Positions 14,132 to 22,013 of a stretch of 27,265 bases of DNA are shown piece after piece. Every line of letters starts with the position of its first letter. Within the stretch, counting starts at the first letter, position 1. The stretch comes from Patescibacteria group bacterium (GTDB lineage Bacteria > Patescibacteriota > Patescibacteriia > UBA9934 > GWF2-40-263): NCBI GenBank assembly GCA_004298405.1, contig SCSL01000093.1:1-27265 (forward strand), written 5' to 3'. The position numbers and the translations under genes are program-made. The notes beneath the pieces were generated by a model. The model had not been told where the DNA came from, ran no database searches, and saw nothing but the letters and a program-made list of their open reading frames with translations.

Positions 14132-16456
14132 ATGGCACGCAAAAAGAAACGCCTCGAAGAAAAACCTCATTCGAAGAAAAACCGTTCGCTCAATCCAGAA
14201 GCCAAGCGAGGAATTTATGGCATTGTCCTCTTTGCCATAGCTGCATTAATTTTCCTTTCCTATTTTTCTATTGCGGGCTCCGTCGGCATCTGGATCAATT
14301 CCCTCCTCTCATCCTTCTTCGGTCTTGACCGATATATCGTTCCACTCGTTCTTATTATTATTGGAGCCACACTTGCCTATCCTGACCGAGGCCGCCTTTC
14401 CACATGGAATTATCTTGGGCTGGCCTTTTTCTTCCTTTCCTTCAACGCGCTCCTGAACCTTTTTATCGTCAACCGCACGGAACCTCTCACAACAGATCTT
14501 ACCCTTGCTGGAGGATATCTTGGACAATTTTTAGCCACTATCCTTTCTGCCTTTCTTGGATATTGGGGAGCGATTGTGAGTGCCGCCGCTCTCTTGTTAG
14601 TTTCTGTTCTCCTTATTTTCAATACGTCCTTACGATCGCTCACTGGCGTTCATTCTCATCTGACGGGATGGTTCGGTGCCTGGTTACATCGTGAGAAGGA
14701 ACCCATAAATGAGGGGATGGAAGCAAGCGACGAGGTCGATGAACTCGAAGAGGAAGAATTTGTCGAATCGTCTGATGAGGAAGTAGCTGAGGAACTCATT
14801 GAACCTGAACCTGCCTTTCAAGCAAAACCTGTGGCCACGGTTGCGCGGGCGGAAACCGCCCTGGTTTCGCGTGAACATCGCCAAATTGAAATTCCGCTTA
14901 AACTCCTCAACCGCTCAAATTCCAAAGCACAATCTGGCGACATCGAGCGCAACAAAGAAATTATTGAGAAGACGTTTGAGGAATTTGGAATCCTTGTCGA
15001 AATGGGCAAGACCTCGGTGGGTCCGACCGTGACCCAGTACACCCTGCGACCTTCTCAGGGAGTGAAGCTGTCACGAATAGTTGGATTGCAAAATGATCTC
15101 GCCCTTGCTCTTGCCGCGCATCCATTGCGTATGGAGGCTCCCATCCCTGGACAATCGCTGGTAGGAATTGAAGTACCAAATAACAAAGTGGCGACGGTTA
15201 CATTGCGAGACGTGATTGAGACACCAGAATTCCAAAAAAGTGCGGGTATGTCTCCTCTGGCCATTCCTCTTGGAAAGGATGTCTCCGGTTCTTGCTACTC
15301 TATTTCCTTGGATAAAATGCCCCACATGTTGGTTGCTGGGGCAACAGGCTCTGGAAAATCCGTGTGTCTCAATACCATGATCGTGTCTTGGTTGTATCAA
15401 AACGGGCCAGACGATTTGAAACTTATCTTGGTCGATCCTAAACGTGTTGAGCTCACCTCCTACACAGGCATACCGCACCTGTTGGTTCCCCCGATTGTCA
15501 GCGTGGACGACACGGTTAATGCCCTCAAGTGGACCGTCCGAGAAATGGAGCGACGTCTGGACATGCTCTCCAAAGTTGGAGCCCGCAATATCGATGGGTA
15601 CAACCAAAAATCACAGGAACGCATGCCTCGCATCGTGGTTGTGATCGATGAGCTTGCTGATCTTATGAGCGCAAGCGGACGAGAAGTTGAGGCAACGATC
15701 GTACGCATTGCTCAGATGGCTCGCGCGGTTGGCATCCACCTTGTGCTTGCCACCCAGCGTCCAAGTGTGGACGTCATTACAGGTCTCATCAAAGCCAACG
15801 TTCCCGGGCGTATCGCCTTTGCCGTTGCGTCCCAAACGGATTCGCGCACGATCCTGGACCAATCTGGTGCAGAAAAGCTCCTCGGTCGAGGAGATATGTT
15901 GTTTACATCCGCAGATGTTTCCAAACCAAAACGTCTGCAGGGAGCATTCATCTCTACAGATGAAGTTGAGGAAGTGGTGAAATTTTTGCGCCGACGAGGA
16001 GAACCAGATTACAACCTGGCGATCACGGAAATTACAAAGGCCGGTACCGTCTTTGATAGCTCAGGCGATGGGGATGATATGCTCGAGGAAGCAATTCAAG
16101 TTGTGCTTGAGTCTGGAAAGGCATCCACATCGTATTTGCAACGACGCTTACGTCTTGGCTATGCGCGTGCCGCGCGCATCATCGATATGATGGAGGAAGT
16201 CGGCGTTGTGGGTCCTGGCTCTGGCGCAAAACCACGGGAAATTTTAGTCGACTCCTGGCCACCAGGCGGAAATGTCACTGATGGGATCCCAACGGCTCAG
16301 GATGACTATGATGAGGCGTATGCGAGTGGGGAGGGCGTAGAGGATGTAGAAGCCGTAGAGGACGTAAAGGAAGGAGGGGAAGAGGAACTATTTGACTGGG
16401 AGGAACGCGTTGATGATGGGTGGATTGAAAAAGAAGATGAAGACGGAGTAAGATAG
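14132..16456 (+). CDS. ftsK: DNA translocase FtsK/SpoIIIE
   Basis: 774 residues from the ATG at 14132. It is a septal DNA pump that clears chromosomes from the division plane. A basic N-terminus (MARKKKRLEEK) precedes about four membrane helices (residues about 30-175), then an acidic linker (EEEEFVESSDEEVAEELIE). The motor has Walker A GATGSGKS (403-410), DPKRVELT, Walker B RIVVVIDELADLM, and the gamma winged helix near the C-terminus (RRLRLGYARAARIIDMMEE). The tail is very acidic. An in-frame extension back to 14039 is rejected because it would cross the promoter region and is unlike the family. The RodZ-like gene follows after 10 bp. Confidence 0.96.
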   Translation: MARKKKRLEEKPHSKKNRSLNPEAKRGIYGIVLFAIAALIFLSYFSIAGSVGIWINSLLSSFFGLDRYIVPLVLIIIGATLAYPDRGRLSTWNYLGLAFFFLSFNALLNLFIVNRTEPLTTDLTLAGGYLGQFLATILSAFLGYWGAIVSAAALLLVSVLLIFNTSLRSLTGVHSHLTGWFGAWLHREKEPINEGMEASDEVDELEEEEFVESSDEEVAEELIEPEPAFQAKPVATVARAETALVSREHRQIEIPLKLLNRSNSKAQSGDIERNKEIIEKTFEEFGILVEMGKTSVGPTVTQYTLRPSQGVKLSRIVGLQNDLALALAAHPLRMEAPIPGQSLVGIEVPNNKVATVTLRDVIETPEFQKSAGMSPLAIPLGKDVSGSCYSISLDKMPHMLVAGATGSGKSVCLNTMIVSWLYQNGPDDLKLILVDPKRVELTSYTGIPHLLVPPIVSVDDTVNALKWTVREMERRLDMLSKVGARNIDGYNQKSQERMPRIVVVIDELADLMSASGREVEATIVRIAQMARAVGIHLVLATQRPSVDVITGLIKANVPGRIAFAVASQTDSRTILDQSGAEKLLGRGDMLFTSADVSKPKRLQGAFISTDEVEEVVKFLRRRGEPDYNLAITEITKAGTVFDSSGDGDDMLEEAIQVVLESGKASTSYLQRRLRLGYARAARIIDMMEEVGVVGPGSGAKPREILVDSWPPGGNVTDGIPTAQDDYDEAYASGEGVEDVEAVEDVKEGGEEELFDWEERVDDGWIEKEDEDGVR

Positions 16457-16466
16457 GCTCTCACCT

Positions 16467-17156
16467 ATGGCATTTGTGATCCGAAAATTTGATTATCGTG
16501 AGTCCTTGGGGGGGAAGCTCAAAACGATTCGCACCGCGGCTGGATTAACGCTCTGTGAAATGTCCGCAAAGACGAAAATCCGCAAAACATTTCTCCAGGC
16601 GTTTGAGGCGGGACAATTCGCCAAGCTCCCAGATCCTGTATACGCACGAAATTTCCTCAAAGTGTATGTGCGGGCGTTGGGAGGCGACGTGGAATACTTC
16701 ATGCAACAGTTCGAGGCAGAGTGCGGGACATGCGATTTCACCAATAATGCCCGTCTCCCGCGTGCACGGGTCCACACCCTCCAATTCTTGGTCGCAAGTC
16801 GATTCGTAAAAATCTTTGCGCTCAGTCTTGTGGGGATTGCCATCGTCGGGTATCTAGGCATTCAGATGCGAGCCATCATCTCCCCGCCTGAGCTCATGGT
16901 CTTTGCCCCAACGGATGGGATTCTCACGCAAGAAGCGCTCATCTCCGTAACCGGACAAGCCCAGGAGGGAGCACGTGTAAAGGTGAACGGAATTGATGTC
17001 CTGCTTTCACAGGACGGAACATTTGAGGTGGACGTCGCCCTAGAGCGTGGTCTCAACGTGATTGCGATTGAATCGACAAAACGCTACTCCAAACCTGCCA
17101 CGGAATACCGACGCGTCGTGTTGGGAGAAGATCGAACCGTGAGTTTCGCTCAATAA
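16467..17156 (+). CDS. RodZ-like HTH membrane protein
   Basis: 229 residues. An N-terminal helix-turn-helix of the RodZ type (GGKLKTIRTAAGLTLCEMSA, then KIRKTFLQAFEAGQFAKLPD and YARNFLKVYVRALG) fills residues about 15-85. One membrane helix follows (about 113-134, FVKIFALSLVGIAIVGYLGI). The outer domain of about 90 residues has the beta pattern of an Ig-like/glucodextranase-type module (ISVTGQAQEGARVKVNGIDV, GTFEVDVALERGLNVIAIES). RodZ links the MreB cytoskeleton to cell-wall growth; the extracellular module here differs from E. coli RodZ, so the exact role is open. It is transcribed with ftsK (10-bp gap) and ends at a terminator. Confidence 0.8.
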   Translation: MAFVIRKFDYRESLGGKLKTIRTAAGLTLCEMSAKTKIRKTFLQAFEAGQFAKLPDPVYARNFLKVYVRALGGDVEYFMQQFEAECGTCDFTNNARLPRARVHTLQFLVASRFVKIFALSLVGIAIVGYLGIQMRAIISPPELMVFAPTDGILTQEALISVTGQAQEGARVKVNGIDVLLSQDGTFEVDVALERGLNVIAIESTKRYSKPATEYRRVVLGEDRTVSFAQ

Positions 17157-17163
17157 AGAAAGG

Positions 17164-17187
17164 ACAGCCTCATGAGGGGCTGTTTTA
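17164..17187 (+). terminator. Rho-independent terminator of ftsK-rodZ
   Basis: Stem ACAGCC/GGCTGT (17164-17169 with 17178-17183) followed by TTTT, 8 bp past the stop codon. The T tract is short. Confidence 0.65.
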
Positions 17188-17197
17188 TCATTTTGAA

Positions 17198-17230
17198 TTG
17201 TCAGATAATTATTTGACAAATGTCTGACAA
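17198..17230. promoter_or_regulatory. Operator-like inverted repeat before the Phd/PIN pair
   Basis: Perfect 8-bp inverted repeat TTGTCAGA (17198-17205) and TCTGACAA (17223-17230), with a third related half site TTGACA (17213-17218) between them. It lies about 40 bp before the antitoxin start. TTGACA could be a -35, but TATGAT is only 12 bp away, so the promoter itself is unclear. Confidence 0.5.
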
Positions 17231-17270
17231 TATGATTTGATGGATGTGTAAGTCATGATCCCCTCTCTTT

Positions 17271-17555
17271 ATGACTTCTAAAATAGAAACGGAACCTATT
17301 TCTGTTCGAGACTTCTTGCGGAATTTCGCCAGTCTTGTGACTGGAACATCGTTTAAACAATACGTCATTATGAAACATGGAAAGCCAATTGGTGTTTTCA
17401 CACCTTGGGAGGCACAAAAAAAGGAATTGAAGCAAGGCTATCCGGGAATTTTCTGGGACGAGATGAAAAAGCATCGTTTTTCAGGAGACCCTGATCTAAG
17501 TCAAAAAATTGATGAAATCGTCTATGGAATCGGACGTGACTCCGTACCTGATTGA
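17271..17555 (+). CDS. Phd/YefM-type antitoxin
   Basis: 94 residues. The N-terminal half fits the Phd/YefM fold: EPISVRDFLRNFASLVTG, then KQYVIMKHGKPIGVFTPWE, the strand-turn-strand that precedes the toxin-binding tail. The C-terminal half (about 50-94) is charged and probably wraps the toxin. It overlaps the downstream PIN gene by about 32 bp in another frame, typical of translationally coupled pairs. Upstream inverted repeats suggest autoregulation. Part of the similarity is weak, so the call rests on fold pattern and partner gene. Confidence 0.75.
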   Translation: MTSKIETEPISVRDFLRNFASLVTGTSFKQYVIMKHGKPIGVFTPWEAQKKELKQGYPGIFWDEMKKHRFSGDPDLSQKIDEIVYGIGRDSVPD

Positions 17556-17940
17556 TGCAAATATTTGTCTTGGATTTCTCAATGAGTCTGACTCGCTACA
17601 TACTCAGTCGAAGAACCTCGTAGAACATCTGCGCATGCGGGGAAACTCATTTGTCCTTCTTGATCACGTCATTCAAGAAATACTTACGGTACTCCTTTAC
17701 CAGAAACAATATTTTTCAATCGACTCATTCATCCAAACCTTTCTCATTGACCAGAGCGTTCTCCCTGTTGACTCTCCAATCTCCTGGCTAGAAGATGCCA
17801 CCCATCTTGCAAAACAGCGAGATTACCATCCCAAAATGTCGCTCACGGACTGGCTACTGCTCTCACGCTCAATGGAAACCGGTACACCTATCCTGACCTT
17901 AGACAGACAGCTCTTGAACGCTTCAAAAATGCTCTCTTGA
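17524..17940 (+). CDS. PIN-domain toxin (VapC-like ribonuclease)
   Basis: 138 residues from the ATG at 17524; an ATG at 17512 would add four. The acidic PIN residues are in order: D11 in YLIDANI, a Glu in HVIQEILTVL, an Asp in SLTDWLLLS, and an Asp in ILTLDRQLL. These coordinate the metal for RNA cleavage, often of tRNA. It overlaps the antitoxin end, and the pair sits between rodZ and recA with its own operator. Both reading frames are intact, so the system is probably functional. Confidence 0.85.
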   Translation: MESDVTPYLIDANICLGFLNESDSLHTQSKNLVEHLRMRGNSFVLLDHVIQEILTVLLYQKQYFSIDSFIQTFLIDQSVLPVDSPISWLEDATHLAKQRDYHPKMSLTDWLLLSRSMETGTPILTLDRQLLNASKMLS

Positions 17941-17996
17941 ATTCTCCCAACGCCCTGTTAAGCTGATCTTACTAAATTTCAGATTTTGAATCTCGT

Positions 17997-19064
17997 ATGG
18001 CAAAACAAGTAACAAAGGAAGTGGACACAGATGCACGTTCACGAGCGGCGTTTGATGCAATTTCTCAAATAAAACAACGATTTGGCGAAGGTGCCATTAT
18101 GCGTTTGGGGGAGGCTAAGACCATGCAGGTAGATGCCGTATCTACCGGCTGTCTATCGCTGGACTTGGTCTTAGGCGTTATGGGAGTTCCCCGAGGACGC
18201 ATCATCGAAATCTATGGTCCAGAGTCATCAGGAAAAACCACTCTTGCTCAACACATCGTGGCTGAAGTGCAAAAAACAGGAGGACTCGCAGCGTTTGTAG
18301 ACGCAGAGCACGCGCTTGATCCTGAATATGCGCAAAAAATCGGTGTGAATATCGACGAACTCTTCATCTCCCAACCGGATACTGGAGAGCAGGCGCTCGA
18401 AATTGTCGAAACGCTCGTACGTTCTAATGCGGTGGACGTCATCATTATTGACTCCGTTGCCGCCCTGACGCCGAAAGCAGAAATTGAGGGCGACATGGGA
18501 GATTCTCATATGGGACTCCAGGCGCGACTCATGAGCCAAGCCCTTCGCAAACTTGCGGCCATCGTAAGTAAATCAAAAACGACCGTTGTGTTCATTAACC
18601 AAATCCGTATGAAGATTGGCGTGATGTTTGGTAATCCGGAAACAACCCCAGGAGGCAATGCGCTCAAGTTTTACTCCTCCGTGCGCATCGAAGTTCGTCG
18701 CGCCGCACAGATCAAGCAAGGAGAGCAAATCATCGGCAATCGCACAAAGGCCAAAATCGTAAAAAATAAAGTTGCTCCCCCGTTTCGCACCTGCGAATTT
18801 GATATCATGTACAATGAAGGTATTTCTGTCTGTGGAGATCTCCTTGATATAGGTGTCCCCTACGGAGTCATAAAAAAAAGCGGGAGCAATTATTATTTTG
18901 GTGAACAAAAACTCGGACTTGGACGAGAAAACGCAAAAGCAACGCTCAAGGCGGATCCAAATCTCCAAAAAGAAATTCGTTGTGCGATCGAGAAAGCCAT
19001 CCTCTCACCGGAATCTGCATCAGTCTTGGGGGAAGTGGAATCGCACGAGGAAGAAATTGAGTAA
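17997..19064 (+). CDS. recA: Recombinase RecA
   Basis: 355 residues, normal length. RecA forms filaments on single-stranded DNA and drives strand exchange. Walker A GPESSGKTT is at 74-82, the Walker B-like strand is VDVIIIDSVAAL, the L1 region carries GDSHMGLQARLMSQALR, and the L2 loop INQIRMKIGVMFGNPETTPG is complete. The C-terminus is acidic (VESHEEEIE), as in other RecA proteins. No LexA-type box was found upstream; a small AGATT-TTG-AATCT inverted repeat (17981-17993) lies just before the ATG. A strong terminator follows the stop at 3 bp. There is no recX next to it. Confidence 0.98.
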   Translation: MAKQVTKEVDTDARSRAAFDAISQIKQRFGEGAIMRLGEAKTMQVDAVSTGCLSLDLVLGVMGVPRGRIIEIYGPESSGKTTLAQHIVAEVQKTGGLAAFVDAEHALDPEYAQKIGVNIDELFISQPDTGEQALEIVETLVRSNAVDVIIIDSVAALTPKAEIEGDMGDSHMGLQARLMSQALRKLAAIVSKSKTTVVFINQIRMKIGVMFGNPETTPGGNALKFYSSVRIEVRRAAQIKQGEQIIGNRTKAKIVKNKVAPPFRTCEFDIMYNEGISVCGDLLDIGVPYGVIKKSGSNYYFGEQKLGLGRENAKATLKADPNLQKEIRCAIEKAILSPESASVLGEVESHEEEIE

Positions 19065-19067
19065 GCA

Positions 19068-19100
19068 AACAGCTCTGGCCAGCGACCGGAGCTGTTTTTT
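19068..19100 (+). terminator. Rho-independent terminator of recA
   Basis: Stem AACAGCTC/GAGCTGTT (19068-19075 with 19089-19096), 13-nt loop, ending in TTTTTT. Confidence 0.88.
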
Positions 19101-19127
19101 GATTTCTCAGCGAGAAGCCGCTATGCT
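19099..19127 (+). promoter_or_regulatory. Possible promoter of the 19173 gene
   Basis: -35 TTGATT (19099-19104), 17-bp spacer, -10 TATGCT (19122-19127). It starts in the T tract of the recA terminator. Confidence 0.4.
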
Positions 19128-19172
19128 TGTTTTGGCTGTAGCTGTGGCGCCACACAAACGACTGAGGGGCCA

Positions 19173-19865
19173 ATGAAAGACTCAACAAGCAGAAACCTGT
19201 TCAAGGCTGGGATCGTACTTGAGTCAGCTGTGTGCGACGCACTCACTCAACTAGGTGTCCCGCACCGCCGCACTCCGCGCCTTGGAAAGGAGGACACCTT
19301 CGATCAGCTCGATCTCGTCGTCTTTCCAGGGGGCGGACGACTGCCCATTGAGATCCAACTCACCCTCCAGCCCAAGAAGTACAACAAGCTCTTCAGGTTT
19401 GCCTACCGAGCGCTCACTTCCACCATGCGTGGAATCCGCCTTTACATCGAGGTCGTTGGCTCACATCGCCACGCAGCGAATCTCGGCATGGTAGGTCGTC
19501 GCGTGGCAGAGGCGATCAAGCTCATCGTCCAACGCTTTCGCGACTTCGGTTCAAAAAACCTCCTGGGCGTGCGGATCCACGCTCTGAGCGGGAAGATCGA
19601 GAAGTTCGACCTCATCGAGTTCTGCGGGCATAAGCTCGTCAAACTCGTCGAGGCCTGGTGGGAGCAGTATCGACTCACGCAAGAGGCCAAACGCGCCGCC
19701 GCGATCCAAACCGCTCGCCAGCATTGCCTCAAACCCAAGCCCCCGCCCTTCTGGCGCGCGGTTCTGAGAGACCCCATCGCCTTCCTGGGTACCCGCGCGG
19801 TCTCCGGTCGACCCTCTCACCATATCAACAACCGCACCTTCTTCATGCCTCGGCGTTTTTGCTGA
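19173..19865 (+). CDS. Unknown GC-rich protein, possible PD-(D/E)XK-like fold
   Basis: 230 residues, not recognised. The N-terminal half has a helix (KAGIVLESAVCDALTQLGV), then RRTPRLGKEDTFDQLDLVVF, a glycine turn, and LPIEIQLTLQ. The arrangement D-x-D, hydrophobic strand, then E-I-Q on a second strand resembles the catalytic core of PD-(D/E)XK nucleases with Gln in place of the Lys. The C-terminal third is basic and Pro-rich (KPKPPPFWRAVLRDP). It has no signal peptide or membrane helix. The gene has a promoter and terminator of its own, a partial Shine-Dalgarno sequence (GAGGGG) and higher GC than recA upstream. It lies between recA and the convergent efp. The nuclease reading is an inference from one short motif. 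Confidence 0.7.
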   Translation: MKDSTSRNLFKAGIVLESAVCDALTQLGVPHRRTPRLGKEDTFDQLDLVVFPGGGRLPIEIQLTLQPKKYNKLFRFAYRALTSTMRGIRLYIEVVGSHRHAANLGMVGRRVAEAIKLIVQRFRDFGSKNLLGVRIHALSGKIEKFDLIEFCGHKLVKLVEAWWEQYRLTQEAKRAAAIQTARQHCLKPKPPPFWRAVLRDPIAFLGTRAVSGRPSHHINNRTFFMPRRFC

Positions 19866-19883
19866 GGCCTCGAAAACGCAAAC

Positions 19884-19910
19884 GCCTCCGGCACCTGCCA
19901 GAGGCTTTTT
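19884..19910 (+). terminator. Terminator of the 19173 gene
   Basis: Stem GCCTC-C-GG/CC-A-GAGGC (19884-19891 with 19898-19905) followed by TTTTT. It lies in the 54-bp gap between two convergent genes and may also slow transcripts leaving efp. Confidence 0.75.
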
Positions 19911-19919
19911 AATTTTTTA

Positions 19920-20486
19920 CTACTTTGTCACACGTTCCGTGTAGGCACCGGACTCTGTATTTACCAAAACCTCATCGCCGGTTGAAATGAACACAGGGAC
20001 GCGAACCTTGAGCCCATTATCCATTTCCGCGTCCTTGAGGACATTCCCAGAGGCAGTATCCCCTTTTACAGCCGGTTCTGTGTAGGTCACCGTATATTGG
20101 ATTTTTTGCGGAAGCTCTATCGTGAGCGCTTGACCATTGTGAATGACGACCTTAACCTCAAGTCCTTCCTTCATATAAGGGATGCTATCCTCAATATCCC
20201 CTTTCGCAATAGAAAGTTGTTCATACGTCTGGTTGTCCATAAACGTATAAAGATTCCCGTCATTGTAAAGATACTGCATCTTTTTGTACTGCACGTCCTC
20301 GAACGTGAGGTTCTCGGCGGACTTGAAATTTTCTTCTTTCACCTTACCGGTGGTGAGATGTTTCATACGTGTGCGCACAAACGAAGATCCTTTTCCAGGC
20401 GAAACACGTTGAAACTCTATCACGAACCAAAGTTCACCATCGCGATTGACGACCGTGCCTTTCTTAATGTCGTTTGGTGATGCCAT
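19920..20486 (-). CDS. efp: Translation elongation factor P
   Basis: 188 residues, normal length. EF-P binds between the P and E sites and relieves stalling at proline runs. The KOW-like N-terminal domain carries the modifiable loop SPGKGSSF with K32 at the tip, equivalent to K34 of E. coli EF-P. Two OB domains follow; the last has the family block GDTASGNVLKDAEMDNGLKV and PVFISTGDEVLVNTESGAY. It is the last gene of the rpsF-ssb-rpsR-epmA-efp operon, starting 5 bp after the epmA stop. Having a PGKG lysine and an adjacent EpmA implies lysine or beta-lysine modification rather than rhamnosylation, which needs Arg. Confidence 0.97.
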   Translation of the reverse strand: MASPNDIKKGTVVNRDGELWFVIEFQRVSPGKGSSFVRTRMKHLTTGKVKEENFKSAENLTFEDVQYKKMQYLYNDGNLYTFMDNQTYEQLSIAKGDIEDSIPYMKEGLEVKVVIHNGQALTIELPQKIQYTVTYTEPAVKGDTASGNVLKDAEMDNGLKVRVPVFISTGDEVLVNTESGAYTERVTK

Positions 20487-20491
20487 ATCTG

Positions 20492-21289
20492 TTAAAGAAG
20501 TTGAATATCATGAATATCGCGAATAGCGTACTTGAGCATCACGAGCCGGTCAAGACCAAGTGCATTTCCGTAAAGAGGTTCTTTGATGCGTCCAAGGGCA
20601 CAAAGCAATTCCTCATCAATGGGAAAAACGGACTTCCCAAGCCGTCGACGCTCTTCCTGTTCTTGAACAAATCGTTTCCGTTGCTCGATAGGATCAAGAA
20701 GTTCGCAAAAGCCATTGCAAAGCTCCATCCCATCTCCGAACGCTTCGAAACGTTCCGCATAGGTACCATCAGTGGCGAGCCGTGCAAGCGATGCGTGTTC
20801 CTTCGGATATCGTGTCACAAAAAGTCGTTGTTCATCTGTATGCGGGTCGCCAAACGTGTCGACCGCCGCTTCCTGAAATGAAAATCGTGGCCATGAAGTC
20901 TGATCTTCCAGCACACATTTGAGAAGATCCTCTGTCTCATTCATCAGATCTTCGTATGTCCCAGGCGCATACCATTCCAGCATCGAAAACTCTGGGGTGT
21001 TGTGATTGCCTGTTTCATGATTGCGAAAAACCGGTGTCAATGTGTAAATTTTCTTCAGTCCACTCCCCACAAATTTTTTCATGGAGTACTCAGGACTCGT
21101 GATCAACGCGTGCGGTTCACCATTTACGGAAACCTCCAGTGGATCAAGGTTGGGTTCCATCCCCGGACAACGAACAATAAGTGGTGTGCGGACATGAACA
21201 AAACCACGCGCTTGAAAAAACGCGTGGATTTTGGTTTCAACGTCCTGCCACATGGCGAGACGTCGAGTGAGATCTTCGTTGGTCAACAT
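20492..21289 (-). CDS. epmA: EF-P lysine ligase EpmA (PoxA/GenX, LysRS-like)
   Basis: 265 residues, shorter than E. coli EpmA (325). EpmA is a class II lysyl-tRNA synthetase paralogue without an anticodon-binding domain; it attaches (R)-beta-lysine to EF-P. Motif 2 is VFRNHETGNHNTPEFSMLEW (87-106) and motif 3 is GNALGLDRLVML (241-252). The conserved block MELCNGFCELLDPIEQRKRF matches the EpmA-type active site. It begins directly at the catalytic core, so it cannot be a full LysRS. It lies 2 bp after rpsR and 5 bp before its substrate gene efp, which strongly supports the assignment. The aminomutase EpmB is not in the window, so the donor could be beta-lysine or plain lysine. Confidence 0.93.
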   Translation of the reverse strand: MLTNEDLTRRLAMWQDVETKIHAFFQARGFVHVRTPLIVRCPGMEPNLDPLEVSVNGEPHALITSPEYSMKKFVGSGLKKIYTLTPVFRNHETGNHNTPEFSMLEWYAPGTYEDLMNETEDLLKCVLEDQTSWPRFSFQEAAVDTFGDPHTDEQRLFVTRYPKEHASLARLATDGTYAERFEAFGDGMELCNGFCELLDPIEQRKRFVQEQEERRRLGKSVFPIDEELLCALGRIKEPLYGNALGLDRLVMLKYAIRDIHDIQLL

Positions 21290-21291
21290 GC

Positions 21292-21522
21292 CTATCGTTG
21301 AACGAACGGAAGGAGGGCCATGACACGAGCGCGCTTAATGGCGCTGGTGAGATCACGCTGATGCGCCATACAGACCTTGGAACGCTTGCGCGCAACGATC
21401 TTCGCGAACGAAGAGAGGAAGCGGCGAAGGATGTTCACGTCCTTGTAATCGACGTGGTGAATGTTGTTGTAGCAGAAGTAGCATTGCTTCTTCTTTTGGA
21501 CGACTGGGTTTGTTTTTTCCAT
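21292..21522 (-). CDS. rpsR: 30S ribosomal protein S18
   Basis: 76 residues. The S18 core VDYKDVNILRRFLSSFAKIV and ARKRSKVCMAHQRDLTSAIK is clear, as is the closing RARVMALLPFV. An N-terminal CYFC and a later C-x-A-H carry cysteines and a histidine in the pattern of zinc-binding S18 variants. S18 pairs with S6 on the platform of the small subunit. It lies 5 bp after ssb and 2 bp before epmA. Confidence 0.97.
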   Translation of the reverse strand: MEKTNPVVQKKKQCYFCYNNIHHVDYKDVNILRRFLSSFAKIVARKRSKVCMAHQRDLTSAIKRARVMALLPFVQR

Positions 21523-21527
21523 ACAGG

Positions 21528-22013
21528 TTAAAATGGGATGTCTTCGATCTTAATCTCATCATCTGGATTGCTGGCTCGGTCATCTTGCACGGGAGGGGTT
21601 GGTGGCGTAAACACCGGCACACCCAATGGCTTTCCGGCACTTGCAGGACCCGATGGGGAGGCTCCACCGCTCGGGCGATCCAAGATGATCATGTTTTCCG
21701 TAATGATCTCGGTGCGGTAGCGACGTACGCCATCCTGGCCTTCCCAGTCGTGGGTTTGCAAACGCCCTTCAATGTATACCTTCCGTCCTTTGGTAAGGTA
21801 CTGTCCACAAATTTCCGCAAGCTTCCCCCAGGCGACAACGTTATGAAAATCAGTTGCTTCCTGTTTTTTTCCATCTTGACCGTTCCAGGAACGGTTCGTT
21901 GCGACCGAAAACGTACACACGCTCTGACCCGAAGGAGTCTGCTTCACTTCTGGGTCCCGTGTGAGGTTCCCGATGATCGTGGCGCGATTAAGTGAATACA
22001 TACGTTGAGTCAT
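21528..22013 (-). CDS. ssb: Single-stranded DNA-binding protein
   Basis: 161 residues. The OB fold opens with LNRATIIGNLTRDPEVKQTP and continues through VATNRSWNGQDGKKQEATDF, FHNVVAWGKLAEICGQYLTK and KGRKVYIEGRLQTHDWEGQD. A Gly/Pro-rich linker leads to the acidic tip DDEIKIEDIPF, which recruits repair and replication partners. The ATG overlaps the rpsF stop codon by one base (TAATG), so the two are translationally coupled. A second ATG four codons in could also start the protein. The order rpsF-ssb-rpsR is a classic conserved operon. Confidence 0.97.
   Translation of the reverse strand: MTQRMYSLNRATIIGNLTRDPEVKQTPSGQSVCTFSVATNRSWNGQDGKKQEATDFHNVVAWGKLAEICGQYLTKGRKVYIEGRLQTHDWEGQDGVRRYRTEIITENMIILDRPSGGASPSGPASAGKPLGVPVFTPPTPPVQDDRASNPDDEIKIEDIPF

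Noticed and set aside
15071..15607. 178-codon minus-strand ORF inside ftsK
   Set aside because: Antisense to the highly conserved FtsK motor domain, with no protein features of its own.
16890..17150. Possible cell-wall hydrolase at the RodZ-like C-terminus
   Set aside because: No catalytic motif is visible; the pattern is that of a beta-sandwich (Ig-like) module.
17941..17996. LexA/SOS box upstream of recA
   Set aside because: Neither a CTGT-N8-ACAG nor a GAAC-N4-GTTC pattern is present; only a small inverted repeat next to the ATG.
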